This document shows positions 43,791 to 54,376 of a stretch of DNA of 64,000 nt, one piece after another (within the stretch, counting starts at the first letter, position 1; the number at the start of each line of letters is the position of its first letter). The translations under genes and the position numbers were made by a program. The notes beneath the pieces were generated by a model. That model had not been told where the DNA came from, ran no database searches, and saw only the letters and a program-made list of their open reading frames with translations. This DNA comes from Photobacterium frigidiphilum (GTDB lineage: Bacteria; Pseudomonadota; Gammaproteobacteria; Enterobacterales; Vibrionaceae), in assembly GCF_003025615.1 (NCBI RefSeq), contig NZ_PYMJ01000017.1:47444-111443 (forward strand), written 5' to 3'.

Positions 43791-45047
43791 ATGACGAAGG
43801 CGGCAGATAAAAAACTCATAGTTGGTCTTGATATCGGTACCTCCAAAGTATGTGCTTTGGTAGGGGAAGTGCTTCCAGATGGCAATGTGAACGTTATCGG
43901 TGTGGGTAGTAGCCCGTCACGGGGAATGGATAAGGGTGGAGTCAATGATCTTGAATCTGTCGTAAAATCTGTTCAACGCGCGGTGGATCAAGCCGAATTA
44001 ATGGCAGATTGTCAGATATCTTCCGTATACTTGTCGTTATCAGGTAAGCATATTAGTTGCCAAACAGAAAAAGGCATGGTGCCTATTTCTGATAAAGAGG
44101 TAACTCAGGATGACGTTGATAATGTCATTCATACGGCGAAATCAGTAAAAATTAGCGATGAACACCGAACTTTACATGTAATTCCTCAGGAATTTGCTAT
44201 TGATTATCAAGAGGGAATTAAAAACCCAGTTGGTTTATCAGGAGTTCGAATGGAAGCCAGTGTTCATTTGATCACTTGTCACAATGACATGGCGCGTAAT
44301 ATCGTTAAAGCGGTAGAGCGTTGTGGGCTAAAAGTGGATCACTTAATTTTCTCTGGCCTTGCGGCAAGCCATGCTGTGCTAACCCCGGATGAGCGTGAAC
44401 TCGGCGTTTGTGTTGTGGATATTGGCGGCGGCACAATGGATTTAGCTGTGTGGTCTGGTGGGGCATTACGTCACGCAGAAGTGATTCCATATGCAGGCAA
44501 TGTTGTTACTAGTGATATTGCTTATGCGTTTGGTACTCCTCTGGGCGATGCTGAAGAAATTAAAGTGAAATACGGTTGTGCGTTAAGTGAGTTGGTGAGT
44601 AAAGATGCAAAAGTCGATGTTCCCAGTGTGGGCGGTCGACCATCACGTAGCTTACAAAGCCAAACCTTAGCGGAAGTGATAGAGCCTCGGTACAGTGAGT
44701 TATTAGGGTTGGTTAATCAGAAGCTCATAGATATACAAGATCAAATGCGAGATGCGGGTGTTAAACATCATTTGGCGGCAGGCATCGTCCTTACGGGCGG
44801 CGCTTCACAGATGGAAGGTTTGATTGAATGTGCTGAACGGGTTTTCCGTAATCAAGTACGTATAGGTAAACCTTTAGAGCTCAATGGATTAACTGACTAT
44901 GTTCAGGCTCCGCATTTTGCAACGGCAGTAGGATTACTGCATTACGGAAAGGACAGTCAGGCATTTGATGACAGTGATATAGAACCAAAACGTTCAGTTT
45001 CGGGATTATTTGCTAGAATTAGTGGCTGGTTTAAAAAAGAATTTTAA
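43791..45047 (+). CDS. ftsA: Cell-division protein FtsA
   Basis: FtsA is the actin-like membrane tether of FtsZ. The 418 residues show the phosphate-1 motif VGLDIGTSKVCALVG, the phosphate-2 region VVDIGGGTMDLAVW, and the adenosine motif IVLTGGASQMEGL. The C-terminal amphipathic membrane-targeting helix is visible as GLFARISGWFKKEF. It is closely followed by ftsZ. Confidence 0.97.
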   Translation: MTKAADKKLIVGLDIGTSKVCALVGEVLPDGNVNVIGVGSSPSRGMDKGGVNDLESVVKSVQRAVDQAELMADCQISSVYLSLSGKHISCQTEKGMVPISDKEVTQDDVDNVIHTAKSVKISDEHRTLHVIPQEFAIDYQEGIKNPVGLSGVRMEASVHLITCHNDMARNIVKAVERCGLKVDHLIFSGLAASHAVLTPDERELGVCVVDIGGGTMDLAVWSGGALRHAEVIPYAGNVVTSDIAYAFGTPLGDAEEIKVKYGCALSELVSKDAKVDVPSVGGRPSRSLQSQTLAEVIEPRYSELLGLVNQKLIDIQDQMRDAGVKHHLAAGIVLTGGASQMEGLIECAERVFRNQVRIGKPLELNGLTDYVQAPHFATAVGLLHYGKDSQAFDDSDIEPKRSVSGLFARISGWFKKEF

Positions 45048-45080
45048 CCCTGATGCGAACAGGATGAACGGAGAGAACAC

Positions 45081-46265
45081 ATGTTTGAACCGATGATGGA
45101 AATGTCTGATGACGCTGTTATTAAGGTCATTGGCGTTGGCGGCGGCGGCGGTAATGCTGTCGATCACATGGTACGTGAATCGATTGAAGGCGTTCAGTTC
45201 ATCAGTGTTAATACTGATGCGCAGGCACTTCGTAAAACCAGTGTAAGCACTGTTATTCAGATTGGTGGTGATATCACTAAAGGTCTGGGTGCGGGTGCAA
45301 ACCCACAAGTGGGCCGAGATTCGGCACTGGAAGATCGCGATGCGATCAAGGCAGAACTTGAAGGTTCTGACATGATCTTTATCGCGGCAGGCATGGGCGG
45401 GGGCACTGGAACTGGTGCTGCACCAATCATTGCTGAAATAGCAAAAGAGCTGGGTATTCTTACTGTAGCGGTGGTAACCAAACCATTTAGCTTTGAAGGT
45501 AAGAAGCGAATGGCTTTTGCTGAACAAGGTATCGAAGAGCTGTCTAAGCATGTTGATTCTTTAATCACGATTCCGAATGAAAAGCTGCTTAAAGTACTTG
45601 GTCGTGGCATTACGTTATTGGATGCATTTGCTAAGGCGAATGATGTTCTTAAAAATGCCGTTCAGGGTATTGCAGAGCTAATAACCCGTCCTGGTATGAT
45701 CAACGTCGATTTCGCCGATGTTCGTACTGTGATGTCTGAAATGGGTCATGCGATGATGGGCAGTGGCGTTGCTACTGGTGATGATCGTGCTGAAGAAGCC
45801 GCTGAAATGGCTATTTCTAGTCCGTTACTTGAAGATATCGATCTAGCTGGTGCTCGTGGTGTGCTTGTTAACATCACTGCTGGTCTAGATATGCGTCTTG
45901 ACGAATTTGAGACTGTCGGTAATACCGTAAAGGCGTTTGCATCAGATAATGCAACCGTTGTTATCGGTACTTCACTTGACCCAGATATGAGCGACGAGCT
46001 ACGTGTAACGGTTGTTGCAACGGGTATTGGTAAAGAATCTAAGCCAGATATTACTCTGGTAACAGCTTCTAAGCCAGTACAAGCAACACCAGCCGCGCCA
46101 GTATCAGTTGAAGAAACTAAATCTTCATCAATGATGCAGTCGTCAGTGGCAGCAGAAAGTAACGTGCAACAGCCTGCATCAGCAGCGGCTGCACCGAAAT
46201 CTAAGCCTCAGGCCGATCATGATTATTTGGATATTCCAGCATTTTTGCGTAAGCAAGCTGACTAA
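45081..46265 (+). CDS. ftsZ: Cell-division GTPase FtsZ
   Basis: FtsZ polymerises into the cytokinetic ring. The 394 residues contain the tubulin signature GGGTGTG (106-112), the T7-loop region [11 protein letters not shown], a Pro/Ala/Ser/Gln-rich linker (about 325-375), and the C-terminal peptide [14 protein letters not shown] that binds FtsA and ZipA. The Z-ring spacer varies in the family and is unremarkable here. Confidence 0.98.
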   Translation: MFEPMMEMSDDAVIKVIGVGGGGGNAVDHMVRESIEGVQFISVNTDAQALRKTSVSTVIQIGGDITKGLGAGANPQVGRDSALEDRDAIKAELEGSDMIFIAAGMGGGTGTGAAPIIAEIAKELGILTVAVVTKPFSFEGKKRMAFAEQGIEELSKHVDSLITIPNEKLLKVLGRGITLLDAFAKANDVLKNAVQGIAELITRPGMINVDFADVRTVMSEMGHAMMGSGVATGDDRAEEAAEMAISSPLLEDIDLAGARGVLVNITAGLDMRLDEFETVGNTVKAFASDNATVVIGTSLDPDMSDELRVTVVATGIGKESKPDITLVTASKPVQATPAAPVSVEETKSSSMMQSSVAAESNVQQPASAAAAPKSKPQADHDYLDIPAFLRKQAD

Positions 46266-46451
46266 GTAACAATAACAAGGTCAGTGATATAGTTATCCAT
46301 GATTGTCTTATTTTGTAAGCACATGATTGGATAGCTAATCTGTAAATTGTTTGGGAAATGACCAGATCCATGGTATTATTTCTGACCATTTCCTGTTTAT
46401 AGCAGGATGATGAGTAAATGATTGGCTTGAAAACAGTTGAGATATAAGCAG

Positions 46452-47366
46452 ATGATCAGACAACGTACACTTAAAAGCATAGTGCAAACGACCGGTGTGG
46501 GCCTCCACTCTGGGCGTAAAGTGACGCTTATTCTGCGTCCTGCCGCAGCAAATACTGGCGTGATTTATCGCCGTACAGATTTAAATCCACCTGTAGATTT
46601 CCCTGCAGATGCGAATTCTGTGCGTGATACCATGTTATGTACTGCCCTCGTTAACGAGGACGGCGTGCGTATCTCAACCGTTGAGCACCTGAATGCCGCA
46701 TTAGCTGGCATGGGCATTGATAACGTTATTATCGAAGTTGATGCACCTGAAATTCCGATTATGGACGGTAGTGCTAGTCCGTTTATTTATCTGCTGCAAT
46801 CTGCAGGTATTGATACATTGAATGCGCCTAAGCGTTTTCTACGTATTAAAAAACCTGTACGTATTGAAGATGGTGATAAATGGGCCGAACTCGTTCCATT
46901 TAACGGCTTCCGGTTAGATTTTGCTATCGATTTTAATCACCCAGCAATTGATGCCGATCAGCAACGCTTAGTACTCGATTTTTCGAGTCAGTCATTCATT
47001 AAAGACATTAGTCGTGCACGAACCTTTGGTTTCATGCGTGATATTGAATACTTACAATCTCAGAACTTAGCTCTGGGTGGTAGTTTCGATAATGCTATCG
47101 TATTGGATGACTACCGTATTCTTAATGATGACGGTCTGCGTTTCGATAACGAACTGGTTACGCACAAAGTATTGGATGCCATTGGCGATCTTTACATGTG
47201 TGGACACAATATTATTGGTGAAATGCGTGCTTACAAATCAGGCCATGCACTTAACAACCAATTATTGCGTGCAGTGTTAGCTGATCAAGAAGCGTATGAA
47301 TGGGCCACTTTCCAAGACGAAGAAGTGCCAGTGACATTTGCTCAACCAGGTATGGTGTTAGCGTAA
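46452..47366 (+). CDS. lpxC: UDP-3-O-acyl-N-acetylglucosamine deacetylase
   Basis: LpxC catalyses the committed zinc-dependent step of lipid A synthesis. The 304 residues contain the metal ligands in [10 protein letters not shown], and in [10 protein letters not shown] (His and Asp), plus the catalytic region [14 protein letters not shown] 46452 (MIRQRTLKS) matches the Escherichia coli start; an in-frame TTG at 46437 is ignored. The ribosome-binding site is weak. LpxC is controlled by FtsH proteolysis in enterobacteria, and a hydrophobic C-terminus (PGMVLA) of the relevant type is present. Confidence 0.97.
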   Translation: MIRQRTLKSIVQTTGVGLHSGRKVTLILRPAAANTGVIYRRTDLNPPVDFPADANSVRDTMLCTALVNEDGVRISTVEHLNAALAGMGIDNVIIEVDAPEIPIMDGSASPFIYLLQSAGIDTLNAPKRFLRIKKPVRIEDGDKWAELVPFNGFRLDFAIDFNHPAIDADQQRLVLDFSSQSFIKDISRARTFGFMRDIEYLQSQNLALGGSFDNAIVLDDYRILNDDGLRFDNELVTHKVLDAIGDLYMCGHNIIGEMRAYKSGHALNNQLLRAVLADQEAYEWATFQDEEVPVTFAQPGMVLA

Positions 47367-47389
47367 TTTTCGCAGCACGATAAGAATTA

Positions 47390-47418
47390 AAAAAAGCCGA
47401 ACTCAGTTCGGCTTTTTT
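47390..47418. terminator. Bidirectional terminator between lpxC and dciA
   Basis: A 13-bp perfect stem (A6 GCCGAAC pairing with GTTCGGC T6) with loop tca separates convergent genes. Confidence 0.92.
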
Positions 47419-47450
47419 GTATCTGAAATACGGGTTTTAGCGGATATAGA

Positions 47451-47924
47451 TCAAACCGAACCTTTATTATGGCGCTTGTCTCGAGCAATTTGAGCTAAGC
47501 GTTCTAACCTACGTTTCACCTTTTCTGGTGCGTTTGCCGCCGTGGCCAGTAGATGTTGTTCAGCTATTTCACTGATTGGCTTTTGAATAATATCCGGTAT
47601 TTTATCTTCTTTGGCTCTTTGTATTGAAGCCAGTTCAGGATTCACCTTAACCTCAATGCTTGATAATTGAGGTAATAGCTTCTCGCGTAACGTCATCATC
47701 AAACTATTACGTTCGTAATTCAAACGCATTGACCATGATGCCGAAGACGTTTCAATGATTAATGTGCCTTGGCGGTAATTACTGACGCGGCAGTGTTGAG
47801 CACAATTTAAGTGCTGCCTAACGGCTGCATTGAGTTTACTCAGTGCAATAGCACGTTGTTGGATGTTGTTTAAGCCTTTGTCATCCAGCAAACTTGCAGG
47901 GGTTTGAGGGCGATGGTCTCTCAT
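47451..47924 (-). CDS. dciA: Replicative-helicase loader DciA (DUF721)
   Basis: DciA is the DUF721 protein that assists loading of DnaB in bacteria lacking DnaC. This protein has 157 residues, the length I recall for Vibrio cholerae DciA. The N-terminal half (about 1-110) fits the KH-like domain, with a basic start, conserved GTLIIETSSASWSMRLNYER and a strand pattern to LSSIEVKVNPE. The C-terminal part is charged and probably disordered. The place between lpxC and secA on the opposite strand is occupied by secM in Escherichia coli. Function is inferred from the family. Confidence 0.88.
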   Translation of the reverse strand: MRDHRPQTPASLLDDKGLNNIQQRAIALSKLNAAVRQHLNCAQHCRVSNYRQGTLIIETSSASWSMRLNYERNSLMMTLREKLLPQLSSIEVKVNPELASIQRAKEDKIPDIIQKPISEIAEQHLLATAANAPEKVKRRLERLAQIARDKRHNKGSV

Positions 47925-48279
47925 AACACGTCTTCCGTATCAATAATTGAGGTCTAAGTCCTAATTTTTCGAATATGAAAAGAAAGACACCAGCTTTAGC
48001 CATAGGCTATGCCGTTAATATGGCTTATTATATCAGTTCTGTAAGTGAAGATACTCGAAACACATCGCTCATACTGAGGATTGTTTCTGTATAGCCCTTG
48101 AATTAATAAAAGAGTGGCACAATATCTCTTACAACCGTATTGTTTCAGTTGTTGGATTCACTGTCATATTGCATGACAGATTACCGGCGGGACAGGGATT
48201 AATGCTCCCCGAATGAAACCCTGATTAAGCTATTCAGCACGTATTATAAGCTGATATAACAAAGAGAAACGACATAGCC
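47925..48279. other. Divergent region between dciA and secA
   Basis: This 355-base region carries the dciA and secA promoters. TTGAAT (48098-48103) is a possible -35 for secA, but its -10 is poor. Downstream, CTGTCAT and ATGACAG (48161-48179) form a 7-bp hairpin, and a smaller GGGA/TCCC hairpin follows near 48197. No secM-like leader gene is visible; the only small frame I tracked, 24 codons at 48020, has no arrest-like sequence. Confidence 0.55.
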
Positions 48280-51012
48280 ATGTTATCAAAACTACTGACT
48301 AAAGTTATCGGTAGCCGTAACGACCGCACTCTGCGTCGTATGCGCAAAATTGTCGATGAGATCAATAAACTAGAGCCTCAGTTTGACAGTCTACAAGATG
48401 AAGATTTAAAGGCTAAAACCGTTGAATTCCGCGAGCGTCTAGATCAAGGCGAATCATTAGATCTACTTCTACCTGAAGCATTTGCAACAGTACGCGAAGC
48501 ATCAAAGCGTGTCTTTGGTATGCGTCACTTTGACGTGCAGCTGCTTGGTGGCATGGTACTGAATAATTGCCAAATTGCAGAAATGCGTACTGGTGAAGGT
48601 AAAACTCTAACCGCAACCTTACCGGCGTATTTAAATGCCTTGACTGGTAAAGGTGTTCACATTGTAACCGTGAACGATTACCTCGCCGCGCGAGATGCAG
48701 AAACTAACCGTGCATTGTTTGAATTCTTAGGTATGACCGTTGGTATCAACGTGCCTAATATGCCTCCTCAAGCAAAGAAAGAAGCATACAGTGCCGATGT
48801 ACTTTACGGTACGAATAACGAATTTGGCTTCGATTACTTACGTGACAACATGGCTTTCCGCCCTGAAGATCGCGTACAACGTGAACGTTTCTTTGCCGTA
48901 GTCGATGAAGTGGATTCAATCTTAATCGATGAAGCTCGTACCCCGCTGATTATCTCTGGCCCTGCTGAAGATAGCTCAGATCTGTACACTAAAATTAATC
49001 TATTGATCCCACAGTTAGTAAAACAAGATCAAGAAGATAGCGAAGATTTCCGTGGCGAAGGCCACTACACTGTCGATGAAAAATCGAAGCAAACTCACCT
49101 GACAGAAAATGGTCAAGAGTTTGTTGAAGAGTTATTGACACAACAGGGAATGATGGCTGAGGACGATACTTTATATTCTCCTTCTAATATCAGCTTATTA
49201 CATCATATTACTGCTGCTTTACGTGCCCATGTACTATTTGAACGTGATGTTGATTACATCGTAAAAGATGATGAAGTCATTATTGTTGATGAGCACACGG
49301 GTCGTACCATGCCTGGACGTCGTTGGTCTGAAGGTCTTCACCAAGCTGTTGAAGCGAAAGAAGGCGTTAAGATCCAGAACGAAAACCAAACACTGGCATC
49401 AATCACTTTCCAGAACTATTTCCGTCTGTACAGCAAGCTATCCGGTATGACGGGTACGGCAGATACAGAAGCATTTGAATTCCAGTCTATTTATGGTTTG
49501 GAAACTGTTGTAATGCCAACCAATAAGCCGATGGTCCGTGACGATATGGGCGATTTGGTTTATATGACAGAAGCTGAAAAGTTCGCGGCTATTTGTGAAG
49601 ATATTAAAGAACGCTTTGCTAAAGGTCAGCCTGTTCTTGTCGGTACGGTTTCGATTGAAAAATCAGAATTGCTCTCTAATGCGCTGAAAAAAGAGGGTAT
49701 TAAGCATGAAGTACTGAATGCTAAATTCCACGAAAAAGAAGCGTATATCATTGCAAATGCTGGTCAATCTGGCGCTGTAACCATCGCAACTAACATGGCT
49801 GGTCGTGGTACCGATATCGTGTTGGGCGGTAGCTGGCAGGAAGAAATTTCGAATCTGCAAGATCCAACTGATGCTCAAATTGCTCAGATTAAAACGGATT
49901 GGAAAGTACGTCATGAAACAGTATTAGCTGCTGGTGGCTTACATATCACGGGTACTGAGCGTCACGAATCTCGTCGTATCGATAACCAGCTTCGTGGTCG
50001 TTCTGGTCGTCAAGGTGATGCAGGTTCATCGCGCTTCTATCTTTCAATGGAAGATGGCTTGATGCGTATCTTTGCTTCAGATCGTGTATCAAACATGATG
50101 AAGAAGCTGGGTATGGAAGAAGGCGAAGCGATTGAGCACCCTTGGGTAACGAAAGCGATTGAAAACGCGCAGCGTAAAGTTGAAGGTCGTAACTTCGATA
50201 TCCGTAAGCAATTGCTTGAATTCGATGATGTTGCCAACGATCAACGACAAGTGGTTTATGAACTACGTGATGAGTTGATGAATGCTGACGATATCAGCGA
50301 CATGATTACGCAAAACCGTGATGATGTGATTCTTGCTGTTGTTGATACTTATATTCCACAACAGTCTCTTGAAGAAATGTGGGATATTAAAGGTCTAGAA
50401 GAACGCTTAAAAGCAGACTTTGATTTAGAACTCCCTATTCAAGAGTGGCTAGATACAGAAGAAAAACTTTACGAAGAAGCACTTCGTGAACGCATAGTTG
50501 CGAAAGCGATTGAAGTTTACCAGCAAAAAGAAGAAGTGGTTGGTGCTGAAGTACTGCGTAACTTTGAGAAAACTGTGATGTTGCAGAATCTTGATACGTT
50601 GTGGAAAGAGCACCTAGCGGCAATGGATCACCTTCGTCAAGGTATTCACCTTCGTGGTTACGCACAGAAAAACCCTAAGCAGGAATACAAGCGTGAATCG
50701 TTTGAACTGTTTGAGGAAATGCTAGATAGCTTGAAATCTGATGTTGTATCGATTTTGAGTAAAGTACGTGTGCAGCAACAAGAAGAAGTTGATCGCATGG
50801 AAGAAGAACGTCGCCAACAGGCTGAAGAGCTTGCACGTCGTCAGCAGTACCAGCATCAAAATGCTGCAAGTCAAATTGCAGATGAAAGCGATGCTGAACA
50901 GCCTGCAGAGTCTGGTACGTTTGAACGTGAAACGCGTAAGGTTGGTCGTAACGAACCTTGCCCATGTGGTTCTGGTAAGAAATACAAGCAATGTCACGGT
51001 AAGATCAACTAA
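48280..51012 (+). CDS. secA: Preprotein translocase ATPase SecA
   Basis: SecA drives secretory proteins through SecYEG. The 910 residues have Walker A MRTGEGKT (102-109), the DEVDS box in [16 protein letters not shown]2 motifs in [10 protein letters not shown] and [11 protein letters not shown], and the C-terminal zinc domain [14 protein letters not shown] that binds SecB. The length is near the 901 of Escherichia coli, with a slightly longer Gln/Glu-rich linker before the zinc domain. Confidence 0.98.
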   Translation: MLSKLLTKVIGSRNDRTLRRMRKIVDEINKLEPQFDSLQDEDLKAKTVEFRERLDQGESLDLLLPEAFATVREASKRVFGMRHFDVQLLGGMVLNNCQIAEMRTGEGKTLTATLPAYLNALTGKGVHIVTVNDYLAARDAETNRALFEFLGMTVGINVPNMPPQAKKEAYSADVLYGTNNEFGFDYLRDNMAFRPEDRVQRERFFAVVDEVDSILIDEARTPLIISGPAEDSSDLYTKINLLIPQLVKQDQEDSEDFRGEGHYTVDEKSKQTHLTENGQEFVEELLTQQGMMAEDDTLYSPSNISLLHHITAALRAHVLFERDVDYIVKDDEVIIVDEHTGRTMPGRRWSEGLHQAVEAKEGVKIQNENQTLASITFQNYFRLYSKLSGMTGTADTEAFEFQSIYGLETVVMPTNKPMVRDDMGDLVYMTEAEKFAAICEDIKERFAKGQPVLVGTVSIEKSELLSNALKKEGIKHEVLNAKFHEKEAYIIANAGQSGAVTIATNMAGRGTDIVLGGSWQEEISNLQDPTDAQIAQIKTDWKVRHETVLAAGGLHITGTERHESRRIDNQLRGRSGRQGDAGSSRFYLSMEDGLMRIFASDRVSNMMKKLGMEEGEAIEHPWVTKAIENAQRKVEGRNFDIRKQLLEFDDVANDQRQVVYELRDELMNADDISDMITQNRDDVILAVVDTYIPQQSLEEMWDIKGLEERLKADFDLELPIQEWLDTEEKLYEEALRERIVAKAIEVYQQKEEVVGAEVLRNFEKTVMLQNLDTLWKEHLAAMDHLRQGIHLRGYAQKNPKQEYKRESFELFEEMLDSLKSDVVSILSKVRVQQQEEVDRMEEERRQQAEELARRQQYQHQNAASQIADESDAEQPAESGTFERETRKVGRNEPCPCGSGKKYKQCHGKIN

Positions 51013-51044
51013 ACGATCTTCTGTTCATTGTTGTGTTAATAAAG

Positions 51045-51067
51045 AAGGCCGCTGATGCGGCCTTTTT
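51045..51067 (+). terminator. Terminator after secA
   Basis: AAGGCCGC and GCGGCCTT form an 8-bp stem with loop tgat, followed by further T residues. Confidence 0.9.
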
Positions 51068-51079
51068 ATTAACATAAAT

Positions 51080-51100
51080 TAGAAGCTAGAAGCTAGAAGC
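51080..51100. repeat. Heptanucleotide tandem repeat (TAGAAGC)3
   Basis: Three exact copies of TAGAAGC follow the secA terminator and are trailed by a degenerate copy (gagaaagc, to 51108). It lies in the secA-mutT gap outside any gene. Confidence 0.85.
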
Positions 51101-51202
51101 GAGAAAGCAGTCAGTGGATTGTGATGATCAAGGAAAGTCCTCTGATTATCTAGTGATCAAATATGCTTTCATTACTCGCCATTCATACAAAAGGTAAAGG
51201 CG

Positions 51203-51601
51203 TTGAACAAAAAAGTTATTTGGATTTCTGCAGGGATCATTCTAAACCCTCAAGGGGATCAGGTTTTTATTACTCGTCGTGCTGATAAGGCGCATCAAGG
51301 TGGGTTTTGGGAATTCGCGGGTGGCAAAGTCGAAGTCAATGAAACCGCAGAGCAGGCGGTGGTACGTGAATTATTTGAAGAAGTAGGTATTCGCGTTACC
51401 GAGATCGAACATTTCATGGCATTGGATCATGACTATCCAGATAAAGCCTTAAAGTTTGATTTCTTTTTGGTGAAAGCGTTTAGCGGTGAAGCGTACGGGA
51501 AAGAAGGGCAACCTAGTGAGTGGGTTAATCTGTGCGATTTAGCTAACTACTGTTTTCCTGAAGCGAATGAAGCGGTCTTGCATAAGTTGATGAGCAAGTA
51601 A
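51203..51601 (+). CDS. mutT: 8-oxo-dGTP diphosphatase MutT
   Basis: MutT removes oxidised 8-oxo-dGTP from the nucleotide pool and prevents A-to-C transversions. The 132 residues include the full Nudix box GGKVEVNETAEQ...RELFEEVGI. The start is TTG at 51203, placed after AAAGG; no better ATG exists upstream. Its location after secA is conserved with Escherichia coli. Confidence 0.94.
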   Translation: MNKKVIWISAGIILNPQGDQVFITRRADKAHQGGFWEFAGGKVEVNETAEQAVVRELFEEVGIRVTEIEHFMALDHDYPDKALKFDFFLVKAFSGEAYGKEGQPSEWVNLCDLANYCFPEANEAVLHKLMSK

Positions 51602-51708
51602 CATCTAACGTATAGATAGTGGCAGGCACAGACTCTGTATATAGCTGTTAACCTGCCTTTAGTGACTCATCAAAGAGGCATCATTTAAGCCATCGTTTAA
51701 GCTATCGT

Positions 51709-51924
51709 TTAATATCCCATATCTTCCGACCAGCCATCTGAATCAGATAAATCAGGTGCGCCCGGAATTGACTTCTCTTCTTCTGCCCATTCACCCAGAT
51801 CAATTAACTGACAACGCTTGGTACAAAAAGGGCGGTAAGGGCTTTGCTCTCCCCATTCCACTTCTTTCTTGCACGTAGGGCATTTAACAATAATGGGTGT
51901 TGTTGACGTGTTTGATTGTGACAC
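51709..51924 (-). CDS. yacG: DNA gyrase inhibitor YacG, zinc-binding
   Basis: YacG is a small zinc protein that binds GyrB and inhibits DNA gyrase in Escherichia coli. The four zinc ligands are seen in KCPTCKK and [14 protein letters not shown], followed by an acidic tail. I chose GTG 51924 ([10 protein letters not shown], 71 residues), which follows GAGG at six bases; an in-frame TTG at 51939 is an alternative. It overlaps neither zapD nor mutT. Confidence 0.92.
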   Translation of the reverse strand: MSQSNTSTTPIIVKCPTCKKEVEWGEQSPYRPFCTKRCQLIDLGEWAEEEKSIPGAPDLSDSDGWSEDMGY

Positions 51925-51932
51925 GGGTAACC

Positions 51933-52670
51933 TCAGCAAATAGCTAATTTAAATTCAATGGTATCAGCAATCGTTGCACCTTCTTCAAAAGGAATGAAGC
52001 GAATAGCAAAACGACCACGATGTCCTGATATCATAGGGTATACACCATAGCTAGGGCAAATTTGTAATCGTAATAGGCTGGCATCTTCTGCGGTATGTTG
52101 AAAGAAACCTGCTCGCGCTATTTGTGGCTGGAACGGCCCCGACTCTCGGGTAAAGCGCAGCCATAAGTTTAATGCATCAGTCATTTCAGTTAGCTGGGAT
52201 AGCCAAGTACTTAAGTCATTCTGCTTATGCGCCAGAGGCAAATGTAGCCAATGATGCAAGGTCGGTAAATCAAAACAACAGCTACCACCTGGAATTGAAA
52301 AGCGCTGTTTAATACCACTTAAGAAACGATCATCTCGTAAATCTTGACCTAATCGGTTGGCAGCAATCAATTTATGATGTGCCATATCCATACTATCAAG
52401 TAGCTCTAATAAGGCATTTTGATCAACCCCATCGATGTTGAGCCAATTTTTTAGTTTGCACCGCTGTTTTTCAAGATCTTTTGCGAGCTCTGTTTTGAGT
52501 TGCACTTGATCTAAAATTTCTAATAGATCAAACAAAGCACGGAAAAAGATTTGATGCTGCCATTGATCGCTCAACTGGCTCGCGTGAGTCATTTGTCGAA
52601 TTAAATATTCAAGACGTAAGTAAATACGTACTTTCTCATTTAGTGGGTGTTCAAATCTGTTAGTTTGCAT
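51933..52670 (-). CDS. zapD: Cell-division protein ZapD
   Basis: ZapD (YacF, DUF1342) cross-links FtsZ filaments at the division ring. The 245 residues begin with the helical [18 protein letters not shown] motif and end in the beta-rich half containing [16 protein letters not shown]. It sits between coaE and yacG as in Escherichia coli. Confidence 0.95.
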   Translation of the reverse strand: MQTNRFEHPLNEKVRIYLRLEYLIRQMTHASQLSDQWQHQIFFRALFDLLEILDQVQLKTELAKDLEKQRCKLKNWLNIDGVDQNALLELLDSMDMAHHKLIAANRLGQDLRDDRFLSGIKQRFSIPGGSCCFDLPTLHHWLHLPLAHKQNDLSTWLSQLTEMTDALNLWLRFTRESGPFQPQIARAGFFQHTAEDASLLRLQICPSYGVYPMISGHRGRFAIRFIPFEEGATIADTIEFKLAIC

Positions 52671-52724
52671 ATGTTGTCATCTACTTAATTTTGACAGCTG
52701 TATTATTGATAAATAAGCAGCCTT

Positions 52725-53330
52725 TTAATAAAGATGGCTCATTTTTATGTATTCTTGATGTAATTCGGCCACTTTATTTTTAAGCTCTGCACTATTGCCA
52801 TTATTGCTAATAATGTCATCAGCGGCTGCATTCCGATTTTGACGAGACGCTTGTGCCATCAGGATTTTTTTTACGTGTTCTGGTGCCACATTATCTCGTG
52901 TTTGAGTGCGCTTAATTTGTACCGACTCGTCGACATCAACCACTAATAAACGATGAGTCATCGTTTGCAGGTTATTCTCTACCATTAAAGGAACCACCAA
53001 TAAGCAATATGGCGATGTTGCTTTACTGATATTTGAGAGCATTTTTTCTCGAATCAATGGGTGCAATAAACCATTGAGCCAGTCTTTAAGTTGCTGCTGG
53101 TTAAAGATAGCGTTTCTTAGCTTACTGCGATCAAGCGTGCCGTCTGTCAACAGGATGTCAGCGCCCAATTTGTCTACAATTGCGTTTAACCCTGTAGTAT
53201 TAGGTTCAACCACTTCTCGGGCTATGATATCAGCATCAATAATATCAATGCCATAGTCGCCAAAAAGGTTGGCAACTGTTGTTTTACCGCTACCAATACC
53301 GCCTGTCAGCCCAATAACCATCGTCATCAT
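52725..53330 (-). CDS. coaE: Dephospho-CoA kinase
   Basis: CoaE catalyses the last step of coenzyme A synthesis. The protein has the P-loop GGIGSGKT, DADIIAREVV, and LLVVPLMVENN. With ATG 53330 it is 201 residues long; the start overlaps the pilD stop by one base (TAATG). Other in-frame ATG codons follow at 53327 and 53321. The upstream frame to 53381 lies inside pilD and is not used. Confidence 0.95.
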   Translation of the reverse strand: MMTMVIGLTGGIGSGKTTVANLFGDYGIDIIDADIIAREVVEPNTTGLNAIVDKLGADILLTDGTLDRSKLRNAIFNQQQLKDWLNGLLHPLIREKMLSNISKATSPYCLLVVPLMVENNLQTMTHRLLVVDVDESVQIKRTQTRDNVAPEHVKKILMAQASRQNRNAAADDIISNNGNSAELKNKVAELHQEYIKMSHLY

Positions 53331-54229
53331 TACATGCCTATATATGAATGGAGATACCAACCAATAACTTGATCGCCCCATAGAATGCTAATCCAGCCTG
53401 CCATGGCGAGGTAAGGACCAAATGAAAAAGGTGTTTGTGAATCAGAACGTTGCACTCTTAATAAGATAATGCCACAGACTGCGCCAACCAAGGAAGAAAG
53501 TAATACCACAAAAGGTAAACTTTGCCAGCCAAGCCAAGCCCCCAGAGCGGCTAACAGCTTAAAATCACCGTACCCCATGCCTTCTTTACCGGTTATCAGT
53601 TTAAAGCACCAAAATAGGCTCCAAAGTGACAGATAGCCCACCATCGCACCAATAATGGCATCTTGCAGTGATACCGGGCTCAAGCCCACGAGGGAAGCCG
53701 CAATACCAGCCCACATCAAAGGGAGAGTAATTTGGTCGGGCAGTAACATGGTATCGATATCAATAAAAGTCAGGGCAATCAGGGCGAAACTGAAAAAGAT
53801 AACCGCAATAGCCCATAATGATGGCGGTAACATTAGTGCAATAATGGTGGTCATTACTGCAGTTAACAGTTCAATGGTAGGGTAGCGAGCACTGATTTTT
53901 ACGCCACAGGCACTGCATTTCCCTTTTAACACTAACCAACTTATAACTGGGATGTTTTCCCACATGGTGATGGTGTGTTGGCAATGAGGACAGCGTGAAC
54001 GTGGCACACTAAGATTAAAAACAGCCGCAGTTGCTGAAGGGGGATTACCCTTCTCTTGTTTGGCTTCTTTATCAAATTCAGGAAAGCATTCAATGCAATC
54101 AGCTTTCCATTGTCGTTCCATCATGATCGGTAAGCGGTGGATCACCACATTCAAAAAACTACCAATGAGCAAACCAAAAATAGCGGCAAAAACCGGAAAT
54201 AACCAAGGGTAGTATGTAAACAATTCCAT
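53330..54229 (-). CDS. pilD: Type IV prepilin peptidase / N-methyltransferase PilD
   Basis: PilD removes the leader of type IV prepilins and type II secretion pseudopilins and methylates the new N-terminus. The 299 residues have about eight membrane helices, a cytoplasmic zinc-binding cysteine region (CPHC and CSACG, with CIEC earlier), and the two catalytic aspartates in FIDIDTMLLPD and GMGYGDFKLL. It is the last pil gene and is coupled to coaE. Confidence 0.96.
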   Translation of the reverse strand: MELFTYYPWLFPVFAAIFGLLIGSFLNVVIHRLPIMMERQWKADCIECFPEFDKEAKQEKGNPPSATAAVFNLSVPRSRCPHCQHTITMWENIPVISWLVLKGKCSACGVKISARYPTIELLTAVMTTIIALMLPPSLWAIAVIFFSFALIALTFIDIDTMLLPDQITLPLMWAGIAASLVGLSPVSLQDAIIGAMVGYLSLWSLFWCFKLITGKEGMGYGDFKLLAALGAWLGWQSLPFVVLLSSLVGAVCGIILLRVQRSDSQTPFSFGPYLAMAGWISILWGDQVIGWYLHSYIGM

Positions 54230-54376
54230 TGCGGGTCCGAATATTGATAAAGGATTGAGACTAAATGTATTTTACCGTGTTTTTTAGCACAGAGTGAGCA
54301 ATCGGAGGCAAAGTCGCTTATCTCCTGCAGAAAATACGTAAGATTGGCTAATTTCGAGGGAGTATGAGCGCTAACG

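Noticed and set aside
48020..48094. 24-codon frame in the secA leader, considered as a SecM-like arrest peptide
   Set aside because: It has no signal sequence, no arrest motif and no clear ribosome-binding site, and it ends almost 190 bases before secA.
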